NCBI RefSeq assembly: GCF_034929435.1
Contig: NZ_JAYFUM010000005.1
Location: 124,001-188,000 of the forward strand
Source of the DNA: Arcicella rigui
GTDB lineage: Bacteria > Bacteroidota > Bacteroidia > Cytophagales > Spirosomataceae
Length of the DNA stretch: 64,000 nt
Reading direction: 5' to 3'
The position numbers were made by a program, and so were the translations under genes. Shown piece after piece: positions 43,881-52,060 of this stretch; within the stretch, counting starts at the first letter, position 1, and every line of letters starts with the position of its first letter. Below the pieces are notes generated by a model that was not told the DNA's origin, did not search any database, and saw nothing but the letters and a program-made list of their open reading frames with translations.

Positions 43881-45596
43881 ATGTATCTAAACGGAGTAGC
43901 CTCAAAAAAAATTACTTATGATGCCATCGTGATTGGCTCGGGCATTAGTGGCGGATATGCTGCCAAAGAATTGTGTGAAGCTGGTTTGAAAACGCTCGTT
44001 TTAGAGCGTGGACGAGATGTAAAACATATTCAGGATTATCCAACAGCCATGACCGACCCTTGGGATTTACCCCATCATGGAAAATTGCCACAAGAAGTAA
44101 TCGATGAAAACCCTATCGTAAAACGTTGCTATGCTTTTGATGAAGCTACGCAACATTTCTTCGTAAGAGATAAAGAACATCCATACATCCAAGAAAAGCC
44201 TTTTGATTGGATTCGGGGCTACCAAGTAGGAGGGAAGTCTTTATTGTGGGCAAGACAAACCCAACGCTGGAGTGACTATGAATTTGAAGCCCCAGCCCGT
44301 GATGGTTTTGCCGTTGATTGGCCCATTCGTTATGCAGACCTTGCTCCGTGGTACAGTAAAGTAGAAAAATTTGTAGGAATCAGTGGTAATAAAGACGGAA
44401 TCAAAAGTTTACCCGATGGTGAATTTTTACCTGCTTGGGAATTGAACTGTCTGGAAAAACACATTCAAAAAAGTGTAAAAGAAAATTATGCCAACCGCCA
44501 CGTAATTATTGGGCGTTGTGCACACCTCACCAAACCCAATCCTATTCATTTGGCACAAGGGCGTGGGCAGTGTCAGGCTCGGCATTTATGTTATAGAGGT
44601 TGTCCTTTTGGTGGATATTTTAGTTCAAATTCTGCTACGCTTCCTTGGGCTGCCAAAACGGGGAATCTCACCCTTCGTCCACATTCAGTAGTACATTCAA
44701 TTATTTATGATGAGCAAAAAGGCAAAGCAAAAGGCGTTAGAGTAGTGGATTCGGAAACGAAAGAAGTAATGGAATTTTACGCTAAAATTATTTTTGTAAA
44801 TGCCGCTACGCTAAACACAAACCTGATTTTACTCAATTCTACTTCCAATCGTTTTCAGCAAGGTTTAGGAAACGATAATGGTTTACTCGGAAAGTATGTG
44901 GCTTTTCATAATTATCGTGGTTCGGGCGGAGCTACTTTTGAGGGTTTTGAAGACCAATATTATTTAGGAAGAAGACCCACTACGGCTTTTATGCCTTCTT
45001 TCCGAAACCTCGAAAAACAAGAAATGGATTTTCAGCGGGGCTATATGGTGGCTTTTTCTGCCTCCAGAGCAGGATGGCAACAAGACATCAATCAGCCTAC
45101 TTTTGGTGAAGACTACAAAGCAAAAGCAACAAACGTTGGGCCTTGGGGTGTATTTATTATGATGCAAGGCGAAACTGTACCTCGTGAAGAAAATCACCTT
45201 CGCCTAAGTACAGATAAAAAAGATGCTTGGGGAGTTCCTCAACTGATTACTTCTATTGGCTATGATGCTGAAAACGACGAAAAAATGATGAAAGATTTTC
45301 ATCAACAAGCCACAGAAATGCTTGAAAAAGCAGGTTGCAAGAATATTTATATGTCCGATAGCAAACAAGCTCCCGGATTGGATATTCACGAAATGGGTGG
45401 AGTACGCATGGGAAAAGACCCCAAAACTTCATTATTGAATAAATTCAACCAATTACATACTTGTAAAAACGTGTTTGTAACCGATGGTGCTTGTATGACT
45501 TCTGTCGGAAATCAGAATCCTTCGCTTACTTTTATGGCTCTTACGGCTCGTGCAGTAAATCATGCCGTAGCTGAAATGAAGAAAGGGAGTTTATAA
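43881..45596 (+). CDS. GMC family oxidoreductase (glucoside 3-dehydrogenase-like)
   Basis: A 571-residue flavoprotein. The FAD motif GSGISGGYAAKEL follows the first strand (DAIVIGSG, about 15-22). VGGKSLLWARQTQRWSDYEFEAP is the second signature, and the C-terminal GMC domain ends SVGNQNPSLTFMALTARAVNHA. The cysteine-rich RGQCQARHLCYRGCPFGGYFS (about 228-248) is as in glucoside 3-dehydrogenases and relatives, which oxidise C3 of a sugar. It lacks a signal peptide; the partner subunit is often encoded separately but is not seen here. It follows a Sus operon and precedes a TIM-barrel isomerase gene, which fits 3-keto-glycoside metabolism. I chose the ATG at 43881 over a TTG at 43854. Confidence 0.9.
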   Translation: MYLNGVASKKITYDAIVIGSGISGGYAAKELCEAGLKTLVLERGRDVKHIQDYPTAMTDPWDLPHHGKLPQEVIDENPIVKRCYAFDEATQHFFVRDKEHPYIQEKPFDWIRGYQVGGKSLLWARQTQRWSDYEFEAPARDGFAVDWPIRYADLAPWYSKVEKFVGISGNKDGIKSLPDGEFLPAWELNCLEKHIQKSVKENYANRHVIIGRCAHLTKPNPIHLAQGRGQCQARHLCYRGCPFGGYFSSNSATLPWAAKTGNLTLRPHSVVHSIIYDEQKGKAKGVRVVDSETKEVMEFYAKIIFVNAATLNTNLILLNSTSNRFQQGLGNDNGLLGKYVAFHNYRGSGGATFEGFEDQYYLGRRPTTAFMPSFRNLEKQEMDFQRGYMVAFSASRAGWQQDINQPTFGEDYKAKATNVGPWGVFIMMQGETVPREENHLRLSTDKKDAWGVPQLITSIGYDAENDEKMMKDFHQQATEMLEKAGCKNIYMSDSKQAPGLDIHEMGGVRMGKDPKTSLLNKFNQLHTCKNVFVTDGACMTSVGNQNPSLTFMALTARAVNHAVAEMKKGSL

Positions 45597-45763
45597 TAAG
45601 TATGAGATATGAATTATACTTCTAAAGGTATGATAACTGCGTGAATGAAAATAGTATATTTAACATTACTTTTGCTCCTAACTTATAGATAACAATTTCT
45701 CTTTTGATTCTCTATTTTTAATAAAATTTACTAAAAACCAATTTAATATCTTTCAAAACAACA

Positions 45764-46684
45764 ATGCATCAATTAGGATTTGTCAGTGCTATTTTAGCGG
45801 AACGTACTTTTGAAGAAGTAATTGATTTCGCCTCAGAAAAGAATTTTAAATGTGTAGAAGTAATGTGCTGGCCTGCTGGTAATGCCGACGCTCGTCGTTA
45901 CGCAGGAGTAACACATATCAACGTCGATTCGCTTGACGAAGCACAAATTACTCATATCAAAAATTATACAGCCGAAAAAGGAGTATTTATTTCTGGCTTG
46001 GGCTATTATCCCAATCCGCTCGACCCTGATGTGGACAAAGCAAATTTCTATGTTGACCATATCAAGAAAATCATCCAAGCGGCGGCTAAATTAGAAATTC
46101 CCGTAGTAAATACTTTTATCGGTAGAGACCCTGCTAAAAATATTGCTTATAATTTGGATAGATTCAAAGAAACTTGGACGGATATTGTAAAACTCGCTGA
46201 AACTTTGGGCGTAAAAATCGGTATCGAAAACTGTCCAATGTTTTTTACAAACGACGAATGGCCGGGCGGAAAAAACATGGCAACAACGCCAGCTATTTGG
46301 GATAAAATGTTTGAAATTATTCCTTCTGCCACTTTAGGGTTGAATTACGACCCTTCTCATTTGGTTTGGCAAATGATGGATTATACTCGTCCGCTCTACG
46401 ATTACCGTGACCGTCTGCATCACATCCATTTAAAAGATGCCAAAGTGTATTACGATAAACTCAACAGAGTAGGCATTATGGCAAACCCATTAGAGTATCA
46501 TTCACCAAAATTACCGGGTTTGGGCGACATCAATTGGGGAAAATTCTTCTCTGCTTTGAATGATGCTCGCTACCGTGGCCCAGTTGTAATTGAAGTAGAA
46601 GACAAAGCCTATGAAGGTTCTGATGAAGATATAGAGACCGCAATCCTGACGGCAAGAAACTATTTGAGTCAGTTTTTGGGTTAG
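45764..46684 (+). CDS. Sugar phosphate isomerase/epimerase family protein (AP endonuclease 2-like TIM barrel)
   Basis: A 306-residue TIM-barrel protein with the metal-binding residues of the xylose-isomerase-like/EndoIV superfamily. Landmarks are VNTFIGRDP, GVKIGIENCPMF, LGLNYDPSHLVWQM and HHIHLKDAKVYYD, and the end segment PVVIEVEDKAYEGSD supplies the final ligand. No signal peptide is present, so it acts in the cytoplasm. Enzymes of this family convert keto sugars or inositols, and several act on 3-keto-glycosides made by GMC oxidases like the one just upstream. It is 168 bases behind that gene without a terminator, so co-transcription is possible. The exact reaction is unknown. Confidence 0.9.
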   Translation: MHQLGFVSAILAERTFEEVIDFASEKNFKCVEVMCWPAGNADARRYAGVTHINVDSLDEAQITHIKNYTAEKGVFISGLGYYPNPLDPDVDKANFYVDHIKKIIQAAAKLEIPVVNTFIGRDPAKNIAYNLDRFKETWTDIVKLAETLGVKIGIENCPMFFTNDEWPGGKNMATTPAIWDKMFEIIPSATLGLNYDPSHLVWQMMDYTRPLYDYRDRLHHIHLKDAKVYYDKLNRVGIMANPLEYHSPKLPGLGDINWGKFFSALNDARYRGPVVIEVEDKAYEGSDEDIETAILTARNYLSQFLG

Positions 46685-46692
46685 CTATTAAG

Positions 46693-46830
46693 TATGAGAT
46701 ATGAATTATGATATATGAGTTAGGATGTATGAAATATGAATTATGAGATATGATGTATGAAGTATGATATATGAAATATTAATGGCTCAAAACTCACAGC
46801 TCACAGCTAAAAAGCTCAAAAACTAATAGC
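46693..46830. repeat. Clear heptanucleotide array (13 units) with opposite array
   Basis: Positions 46693-46783 hold thirteen consecutive 7-base units, eleven of which begin TATGA with two variable bases after it (for example TATGAGA, TATGAAT and TATGATG). Positions 46782-46830 hold seven units in the opposite sense, such as ACAGCTC and AAAACTC. It is the longest uninterrupted array in the window and ends 10 bases before the tsaE start. Confidence 0.92.
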
Positions 46831-46839
46831 TACAATAAA

Positions 46840-47283
46840 ATGAGTAAAAACCAAAATAATACCAAAACCATAGAATATACTTCGTTGAAAGACATCAACA
46901 AAGCGGCTCAGGCAATTCTTGCTTTTGGAAAAAATACACCCATTTGGCTTTTTGAAGGACAAATGGGTGCTGGAAAAACAACATTGATTAAGGCAATTTG
47001 TGAGTGTATGCTCGTAAATACGCACGTACAAAGCCCAACTTACTCTATTGTAAACGAGTACGCTACTACTCGTGGAGAAAAAATTTATCATTTTGACTTT
47101 TATAGAATCAAAAACGAAGAAGAAGCCATGGACATTGGTTTTGAGGATTATCTCTATTCTGGAGGTTTTTGTTTTATTGAATGGCCTTCTAAAATTGAGA
47201 ACCTTTTACCTTCCAAACACCTCAAAGTAAACATTGAAGTAGATGAAAATGGTAAAAGAGTGATAAATTTGTTAAAAGTTTAA
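46840..47283 (+). CDS. tsaE: tRNA threonylcarbamoyladenosine biosynthesis ATPase
   Basis: A 147-residue P-loop protein. The Walker A motif is GQMGAGKTT at about residues 41-49. The later landmarks SPTYSIVNEY and HFDFYRIKNEEEAMDIGFEDYL match TsaE. With TsaB and TsaD it makes the t6A37 modification of tRNAs that read ANN codons. Its start is just after a heptamer array. The alanine dehydrogenase gene follows after 43 bases on the same strand. Confidence 0.95.
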   Translation: MSKNQNNTKTIEYTSLKDINKAAQAILAFGKNTPIWLFEGQMGAGKTTLIKAICECMLVNTHVQSPTYSIVNEYATTRGEKIYHFDFYRIKNEEEAMDIGFEDYLYSGGFCFIEWPSKIENLLPSKHLKVNIEVDENGKRVINLLKV

Positions 47284-47326
47284 TGTTGGGTGTTGTTCAA
47301 AACGGCACTCTTATTACAAAATCGAA

Positions 47327-48547
47327 ATGGCTCAACCCTCTGGATTCAAAGAAGTACTTGCTCAATCAGGGCTAATGACACAAGAAGCATTAGTTTGGAC
47401 TAAACAAAATGCTAAAAGTCTTTTCATTGGTCTTCCTCGTGAAGTGTCTATGCAAGAACATCGTATTTCGCTCACGCCCGATGCCGTAGCTTTATTAGTA
47501 AGAAACGGACATCGTGTACTGATTGAAACAGGTGCTGGAAATGGTGCAAAATTTACGGATAATCAGTATTCTGAAGCTGGAGCTCAAATCGCATACTCTA
47601 CCGAAGAGCTTTACAAAGCTGATGTGATTGTGAAAATTCAACCATTGACAGACATTGAAATTGAGTATTTGCAACATGGAGCTACGGTAGTTTCTTCGCT
47701 GAATATGCCTAAAATGAAAAAGGAGTATTTCGAGAAACTGAATCGGAAGAAAATCACAGGCTTATGTTATGAGTATATCGAAGATAATGCTGGCGGAATT
47801 CCCATTATTCGTGCCATGTCTGAAATTGCTGGAAGTACCGTCATGTTGATTGCCGCTGAATGTTTGAGTAGTGCCAATGATGGTATGGGCGTAATTTTAG
47901 GCGGTATTACTGGCGTTCCACCTACCAAAGTTGTGATTTTGGGTGCAGGAACGGTGTCGGAATATGCAGCAAGAATTGCCATTGGTTTAGGAGCTGATTT
48001 AAAGGTTTTTGATAAAGATATTTTCAAACTCCAACGTTTGAAGTACTCAGTTGGGCAGAATATTTATACTTGTATCATCGACTCCAACGTACTTACCCAA
48101 GCCATCCGTGAAGCCGACGTAGTAATTGGTGCTTTGCGTGCCGAAGATGGCTTTACACCTTGCATTGTTACGGAAGAAATGGTATCAATGATGAAACCCG
48201 ATTCGGTAATTATAGATGTTTGTATTGACAGAGGGGGCTGTTTTGAAACCTCAGAAATCACTACGCACGACAAGCCGATTTACCGAAAATATGATGTTAT
48301 TCATTACTGTGTTCCGAATATTCCTTCAAGAGTAGCCCATACTGCAAGCCAAGCTTTGAGTAATATTTTCACGCCATTTTTATTGAAAACTGGAAAAACA
48401 GGCGGTATCGAAGAAGCCATTTTTGCCAACAAAGCTTTTATGAAAGGTGTTTATTCTTTTAAAGGAAGTTTAACAAACGCCAACATTGCCAAAAAATTAG
48501 GCATGAATTACAAAGATTTAAGTTTATTATCTGCGGCGAGATTTTAG
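47327..48547 (+). CDS. ald: Alanine dehydrogenase
   Basis: A 406-residue enzyme that converts L-alanine and pyruvate with NAD. The N-terminal domain has FIGLPREVSMQEHRISLTPDAV (about 31-52) with the substrate Arg and His, followed by VLIETGAG and the KIQPLT region. The NAD-binding domain has VVILGAGTVSEYAARIAIGLGADLKVFDKD (about 203-232), the classic GxGxxx fold, and VIDVCIDRGGCFETS. YCVPNIPSRVAHTASQALSN is the Ald landmark near the end. About 30 extra N-terminal residues precede the usual start, a feature common in Bacteroidota. Its role is alanine use as a nitrogen or carbon source. Confidence 0.95.
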   Translation: MAQPSGFKEVLAQSGLMTQEALVWTKQNAKSLFIGLPREVSMQEHRISLTPDAVALLVRNGHRVLIETGAGNGAKFTDNQYSEAGAQIAYSTEELYKADVIVKIQPLTDIEIEYLQHGATVVSSLNMPKMKKEYFEKLNRKKITGLCYEYIEDNAGGIPIIRAMSEIAGSTVMLIAAECLSSANDGMGVILGGITGVPPTKVVILGAGTVSEYAARIAIGLGADLKVFDKDIFKLQRLKYSVGQNIYTCIIDSNVLTQAIREADVVIGALRAEDGFTPCIVTEEMVSMMKPDSVIIDVCIDRGGCFETSEITTHDKPIYRKYDVIHYCVPNIPSRVAHTASQALSNIFTPFLLKTGKTGGIEEAIFANKAFMKGVYSFKGSLTNANIAKKLGMNYKDLSLLSAARF

Positions 48548-48678
48548 ATTTTAAGACTTTAGGACTTTAAGATTTTTAGACTTTTTGATTTTTAACGAAT
48601 AACATTCTTGAAACTATTCCTAAAGTCTAAAATCCTAAAGTCTTCAAGTCCTCCAGTCTTCAAATCCCAAAGTCCACA
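48548..48678. repeat. Mixed-period word arrays between ald and a hypothetical gene
   Basis: Two opposite arrays of short words occupy this spacer. The first (about 48548-48595) repeats words like AGACTTT and AGGACTTT. The second (about 48619-48678) repeats words like AAAGTCT, AAGTCCT and AAATCCC. Unit lengths vary from 7 to 9, so this is less regular than the others. The first touches the ald stop codon. Confidence 0.55.
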
Positions 48679-48692
48679 AAAATATAAAAACA

Positions 48693-49094
48693 ATGATAGA
48701 AGATTACACAGCCATATCCAATGCCCCGAATTCTCCTGATTTGAATGGAAAATACTTGGGCATTATTTCTGCCGACTTTGCTTTAGTCGCAGAATTTTTG
48801 AAAGAAGCCTCATACCAAATCCGAACCAGAGGTTTTTCTAAATTCCCAATTTTTGCCGTTTCGCAAAATCCAGTTCCGATTGGTCAGAAACTCATCGGCA
48901 TCCACGAAATGAACGGCAATACTTGGAATTATCACGCTTCTTTTATGGAGGAATTTATTCAAAGAGGAATCATTGCCGAAGAAAATGTAGAAGTTTTTAA
49001 AACCAGTTACAAAGATGCAGATGAATTTTGCTGTCTTTTCGTACTCGACCGTGACTTTGCCAGCTTCGTTTATATCCCATTTCCAGAAGATTGA
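48693..49094 (+). CDS. Hypothetical cytoplasmic protein
   Basis: A 133-residue protein that I do not recognise by function. It has no signal peptide or membrane segment. It begins MIEDYTAISNAPNSPDLNGKYLGI and includes the segment FCCLFVLDRDFASFVYIPFPED at the C-terminus. The balanced charge and long conserved-looking stretches suggest a real folded protein, and small proteins of this kind occur in Cytophagales genomes. It may be the last gene of a unit with ald, but the word array lies between them. Confidence 0.7.
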   Translation: MIEDYTAISNAPNSPDLNGKYLGIISADFALVAEFLKEASYQIRTRGFSKFPIFAVSQNPVPIGQKLIGIHEMNGNTWNYHASFMEEFIQRGIIAEENVEVFKTSYKDADEFCCLFVLDRDFASFVYIPFPED

Positions 49095-49189
49095 GTAAAA
49101 ACTACTAAATTTGTAGAGTTTTAAAAATATAACTATACAAATAAAAAAAATAATTTTACAAATAATATAAAATTATAAATTGCGTTTAT

Positions 49190-49197
49190 TAACTTTG
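49190..49197 (+). promoter_or_regulatory. Candidate -7 element upstream of a small gene
   Basis: TAACTTTG matches the Bacteroidota -7 consensus TAnnTTTG, 51 bases before the start at 49248. No TTG-type -33 element was found at the right distance, so the call is tentative. Confidence 0.4.
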
Positions 49198-49247
49198 AAG
49201 AACCAACCACTAAGCAGACTTCCAAGCTCATAATTGTCAATGGGAGT

Positions 49248-49475
49248 ATGCCTTTAAATTTCTCAAACAAAATGTTAAACGCAATTTTGGGCATCGGCTC
49301 ACGTATCCGTCACAAAGATTATGGCGACGGCGTTGTAGTTAATTTGAAGTCAAATGGCTACGTAATCACATTTACACAAACTGATTCTAAAGAAATCAAG
49401 TTTGATTATCCTCTTGAAGTCATCGAAGAAGTAGAAAGAGACAATGACCTTGTTACTTACATGATGTGGAGTTAA
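49248..49475 (+). CDS. Small conserved-looking hypothetical protein
   Basis: A 75-residue soluble protein. The core, IGSRIRHKDYGDGVVVNLKSNGYVITFTQ, has the pattern of a small SH3-like barrel (VRH-x-x-YGxG-V-V) as found at the ends of some helicases and in CarD-like RNA-polymerase-binding domains. I cannot name the family. A possible internal start at Met9 (position 49272) would give 67 residues. It has a candidate promoter upstream and a strong terminator after it, which together support a single-gene transcript. Confidence 0.7.
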   Translation: MPLNFSNKMLNAILGIGSRIRHKDYGDGVVVNLKSNGYVITFTQTDSKEIKFDYPLEVIEEVERDNDLVTYMMWS

Positions 49476-49532
49476 TTTTTCAAGAGATAAAGTATCAGTT
49501 TTAACACTAAATGCTTTATTATCGTAAAATTT

Positions 49533-49570
49533 GCTGGGAATAGTCCTCAACTATTCTCAGCTTTTTTTTT
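49533..49570 (+). terminator. Rho-independent terminator of the small gene
   Basis: GCTGGGAATAGT (49533-49544) and ACTATTCTCAGC (49550-49561) pair with one G-T step around a 5-base loop, followed by nine T. It is a textbook terminator. Confidence 0.93.
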
Positions 49571-49612
49571 GATAAATGATTAAATTTACTCCCTTAAATC
49601 CTGAACATTGAT

Positions 49613-50212
49613 ATGATGAATGCCTTGAATCTCTCTAAAATAAATCTTGTTAAAGAGTCAATTTTTAAGCTTGCCAATTTTTCTTCGGAAGAGTGGGAGT
49701 TCTATAAAAGTATTATTGAAGAAGTCTCATTTAAGAAGAAGGCATTCCTAACGCTCAAAGGCGAAATAGAAAAATATGCTTATTTCATTGTGGATGGGGC
49801 GGTAAAATACGAAACAAATACAGAAGATGGCAAAACAATTTGCTTGGATTTTGGCTTTAAAGGCAATTTCGTAAGTTCTTTTGCTTCTTGTTTGTCACAG
49901 AAAGCCTCTACGGTATCTATTCAAGCCGTAACGGCGGTGAAGGCTTTTCGCTTGTATTATCCTTCGGTTTTGGACTTGATGGAAACCTCAAAAAATGCTG
50001 AACGCTTCCATAGACTCATCGCCGAACAGCTTTATATTCGAGAAACTAAACGTACTTTTTCGTTGATTTCACAAAATGCCGAGCAGCGTTATTTGCATCT
50101 TTTAGAAAATCAACCAGATGCACTTCGTTTGATTCCCATCAAAGATTTGGCTTCGTACTTGGGCATTCATCCTGATAGTTTAAGTAGAATCAGAACGCAA
50201 ATTAAATTCTAA
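49613..50212 (+). CDS. Crp/Fnr family transcriptional regulator
   Basis: A 199-residue regulator. The N-terminal 120 residues form a cyclic-nucleotide-binding-type beta-roll (YAYFIVDGAVKYETNTEDGKTICLDFGFKGNFVSSF). The dimer helix follows, and the C-terminal domain ends in a short helix-turn-helix (IPIKDLASYLGIHPDSLSRIR). The cAMP contact residues of Crp are not conserved, as usual for Bacteroidota members, so the effector is unclear. Its last 11 bases overlap the end of the convergent xerD-like gene. Confidence 0.88.
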   Translation: MMNALNLSKINLVKESIFKLANFSSEEWEFYKSIIEEVSFKKKAFLTLKGEIEKYAYFIVDGAVKYETNTEDGKTICLDFGFKGNFVSSFASCLSQKASTVSIQAVTAVKAFRLYYPSVLDLMETSKNAERFHRLIAEQLYIRETKRTFSLISQNAEQRYLHLLENQPDALRLIPIKDLASYLGIHPDSLSRIRTQIKF

Positions 50213-51122
50213 GATTTTTGTTACTTCTTGGATGAAAATCAACGATGGTTTGTTGCAGATATTCACGGTCGAGGTGCGTATAAATTTCGGTAGTGGTGAT
50301 GGATTCATGACCTAACATTTCTTGAACGGCACGCAAATCAGCACCACCTTCAATCAGATGCGTAGCGAAAGAATGCCTGAACGTATGCGGACTTACGTTT
50401 TTATGAATACCTGCTTGAGCCACTAAGTCTTTGATAATCAGAAAAATCATCACTCTTGTCAGCTTATTGCCTCTTCTGTTCAAAAAAACATAGTTGCTTG
50501 CTTCTTCTTTGATAACTTGAAATTTGCGGATATTTTCTAAATAAATTTCTGTATAATGAATGGCATCTTTACCGATAGGTACAAGCCGAGTTTTGTTGCC
50601 TTTTCCGATAATTCTGATAAAACCAATATCAAAAAAACATTCACTCAATTGCATTTCTACCAATTCAGAAACTCGAAGTCCTGAACTGTACAGTACTTCC
50701 AACATGGCACGGTTGCGTGTACCTTCGGGCGTAGAAAGGTCGATGATAGAAAGTACTTTTTCGATTTCGGGAAATGAAAGTGTTGGCGGAAGTTTTCGAC
50801 CAACTTTTGGCGAAGAAATCAAATCCATTGGGTCTTTTTTTATCACATCTTCAATCAGGAGATATTTAAAAAAAGCTTTTAATCCAGATAAAATTCTGGC
50901 TTGAGAAGTAGTTTCTAAGCCCAATTCGCCTAAATAAGTAAAAAAATTAAAAATATGTGTATCGTTTACCGTTTCTGGATTTACATCGGCTTCGCCAGCA
51001 ATTTCTAAATATTCCCATAGTTTTTGAACGTCTCGAAGATAAGCTTCAATAGAGTTTTCAGAAAGAGAACGTTCTAAAGTAAGATAGCTTTTGAAATTTT
51101 TTAGATAGCTTTGCCATACCAT
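50202..51122 (-). CDS. xerD: Site-specific tyrosine recombinase XerD
   Basis: A 306-residue recombinase. The N-terminal SAM-like core-binding domain (about 1-90) includes LTLERSLSENSIEAYLRDVQKLWEYL. The catalytic domain holds all six active residues: Arg150 (SSGLRVSEL), Lys174, His246 and Arg249 (HTFRHSFATHL), His272 (LGHES) and Tyr281 (IYTHL). It resolves chromosome dimers at dif with XerC. No dif site was identified in the window. Core location and family length argue against a phage integrase. Confidence 0.93.
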   Translation of the reverse strand: MVWQSYLKNFKSYLTLERSLSENSIEAYLRDVQKLWEYLEIAGEADVNPETVNDTHIFNFFTYLGELGLETTSQARILSGLKAFFKYLLIEDVIKKDPMDLISSPKVGRKLPPTLSFPEIEKVLSIIDLSTPEGTRNRAMLEVLYSSGLRVSELVEMQLSECFFDIGFIRIIGKGNKTRLVPIGKDAIHYTEIYLENIRKFQVIKEEASNYVFLNRRGNKLTRVMIFLIIKDLVAQAGIHKNVSPHTFRHSFATHLIEGGADLRAVQEMLGHESITTTEIYTHLDREYLQQTIVDFHPRSNKNLRI

Positions 51123-51462
51123 AAGGATTCAGCATTTAGGATTGATGGTGGGAGTCTTGAAAAATAAAATTCTGTGATGCTTGAATTTCGTTCAAAGATA
51201 GCTAAAAACCAATGTATCTGATTGTGAATTTGAGATTTCTGATTTTTCAGTTTGAATGAATAATACTTCATTTTCAATAAAATTGTCTAATTCATCCGTC
51301 ATCACAAATCCTAAATCTGAAATTTTTATACTGTACGCATGATAAGGAATAAATGATGAAATGAGAATTTAAAAATTTGATTTTCAGTAATTTACCTCAA
51401 AATGTTTATCGTTTATTTTAACAAGATTACGCACTCATAAACATTCATTATTTTTTGTAAAC
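51123..51462. other. 340-base divergent spacer with heptanucleotide arrays
   Basis: No gene is visible between xerD and aroQ. Two short heptamer arrays lie here: 51224-51258, with units such as TGAGATT and TCTGATT, and 51303-51323, with CACAAAT, CCTAAAT and CTGAAAT. They are in opposite sense. The stretch just before aroQ is AT-rich and carries no clear promoter consensus. Confidence 0.55.
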
Positions 51463-51888
51463 ATGGGAAAGAGAAAAATCATCATCATCAATGGCCCCAA
51501 CCTTAATTTATTAGGAAGACGTGAACCCGAAATTTACGGTTATCAAACTTTTGAACAATACTTTGAAATTTTAAAAGATAAATTCAGCGAAACGGTTGAT
51601 TTAGAGTACTTTCAATCAAACCACGAAGGAGCTTTGATTGATAAAATTCATGAAGTAGGTTTTTATTATGATGGCATCGTGCTGAATGCAGGTGCTTATA
51701 CGCATACTTCTATTGCTATTGCCGATGCGATGGCTGGCGTAAAAACGCCTGTGGTTGAAGTACACATTTCAAATGTTCATGCACGAGAATCGTTTCGTCA
51801 TCATAGTTATATTAGTAAGCATTCTAAGGGAATTATTATTGGTTTTGGTTTGCGTGGCTACGATTTTGCCGTTCAGACGTTTTTGTAG
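51463..51888 (+). CDS. aroQ: Type II 3-dehydroquinate dehydratase
   Basis: A 141-residue enzyme that catalyses the third step of the shikimate pathway, the trans-dehydration of 3-dehydroquinate. The opening IIINGPNLNLLGRREPEIYG carries the catalytic Arg and Tyr, FQSNHEGALIDKIHE follows, and VEVHISNVHARESFRHHSY holds the active-site His. The length is right for the small dodecameric type II enzyme. It stands alone, followed by a long heptamer array. Confidence 0.96.
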   Translation: MGKRKIIIINGPNLNLLGRREPEIYGYQTFEQYFEILKDKFSETVDLEYFQSNHEGALIDKIHEVGFYYDGIVLNAGAYTHTSIAIADAMAGVKTPVVEVHISNVHARESFRHHSYISKHSKGIIIGFGLRGYDFAVQTFL

Positions 51889-51890
51889 TT

Positions 51891-52025
51891 TTTAGCTTTT
51901 AGCTTTGAGCTTTCAGCAGTGAGCTTTCAGCAATTCGGATTTATGATTTCGGAAATTGGATAAAATACTTCTAAAAAAATCGTTTTTAATAAATCCGAAA
52001 TCAGACATCCGAAACCCAAAATCAA
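51891..52025. repeat. Ten-unit heptanucleotide array with opposite array
   Basis: Positions 51891-51960 hold ten consecutive 7-base units, such as TTTAGCT (twice), TTCAGCA (twice) and GTGAGCT. Positions 51991-52025 hold five units in the opposite sense, such as AAATCCG and ACATCCG. It starts just after the aroQ stop codon. Confidence 0.88.
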
Positions 52026-52060
52026 CACTTCGTACACAACTATTTCATCACTCATTCTAA

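Noticed and set aside
46693..46830. CRISPR array
   Set aside because: The repeat unit is 7 bases with no spacers, and there are no cas genes.
50202..51122. Phage or island integrase
   Set aside because: Length, motif order and core neighbours fit XerD, and there are no attachment-site repeats or mobile genes nearby.
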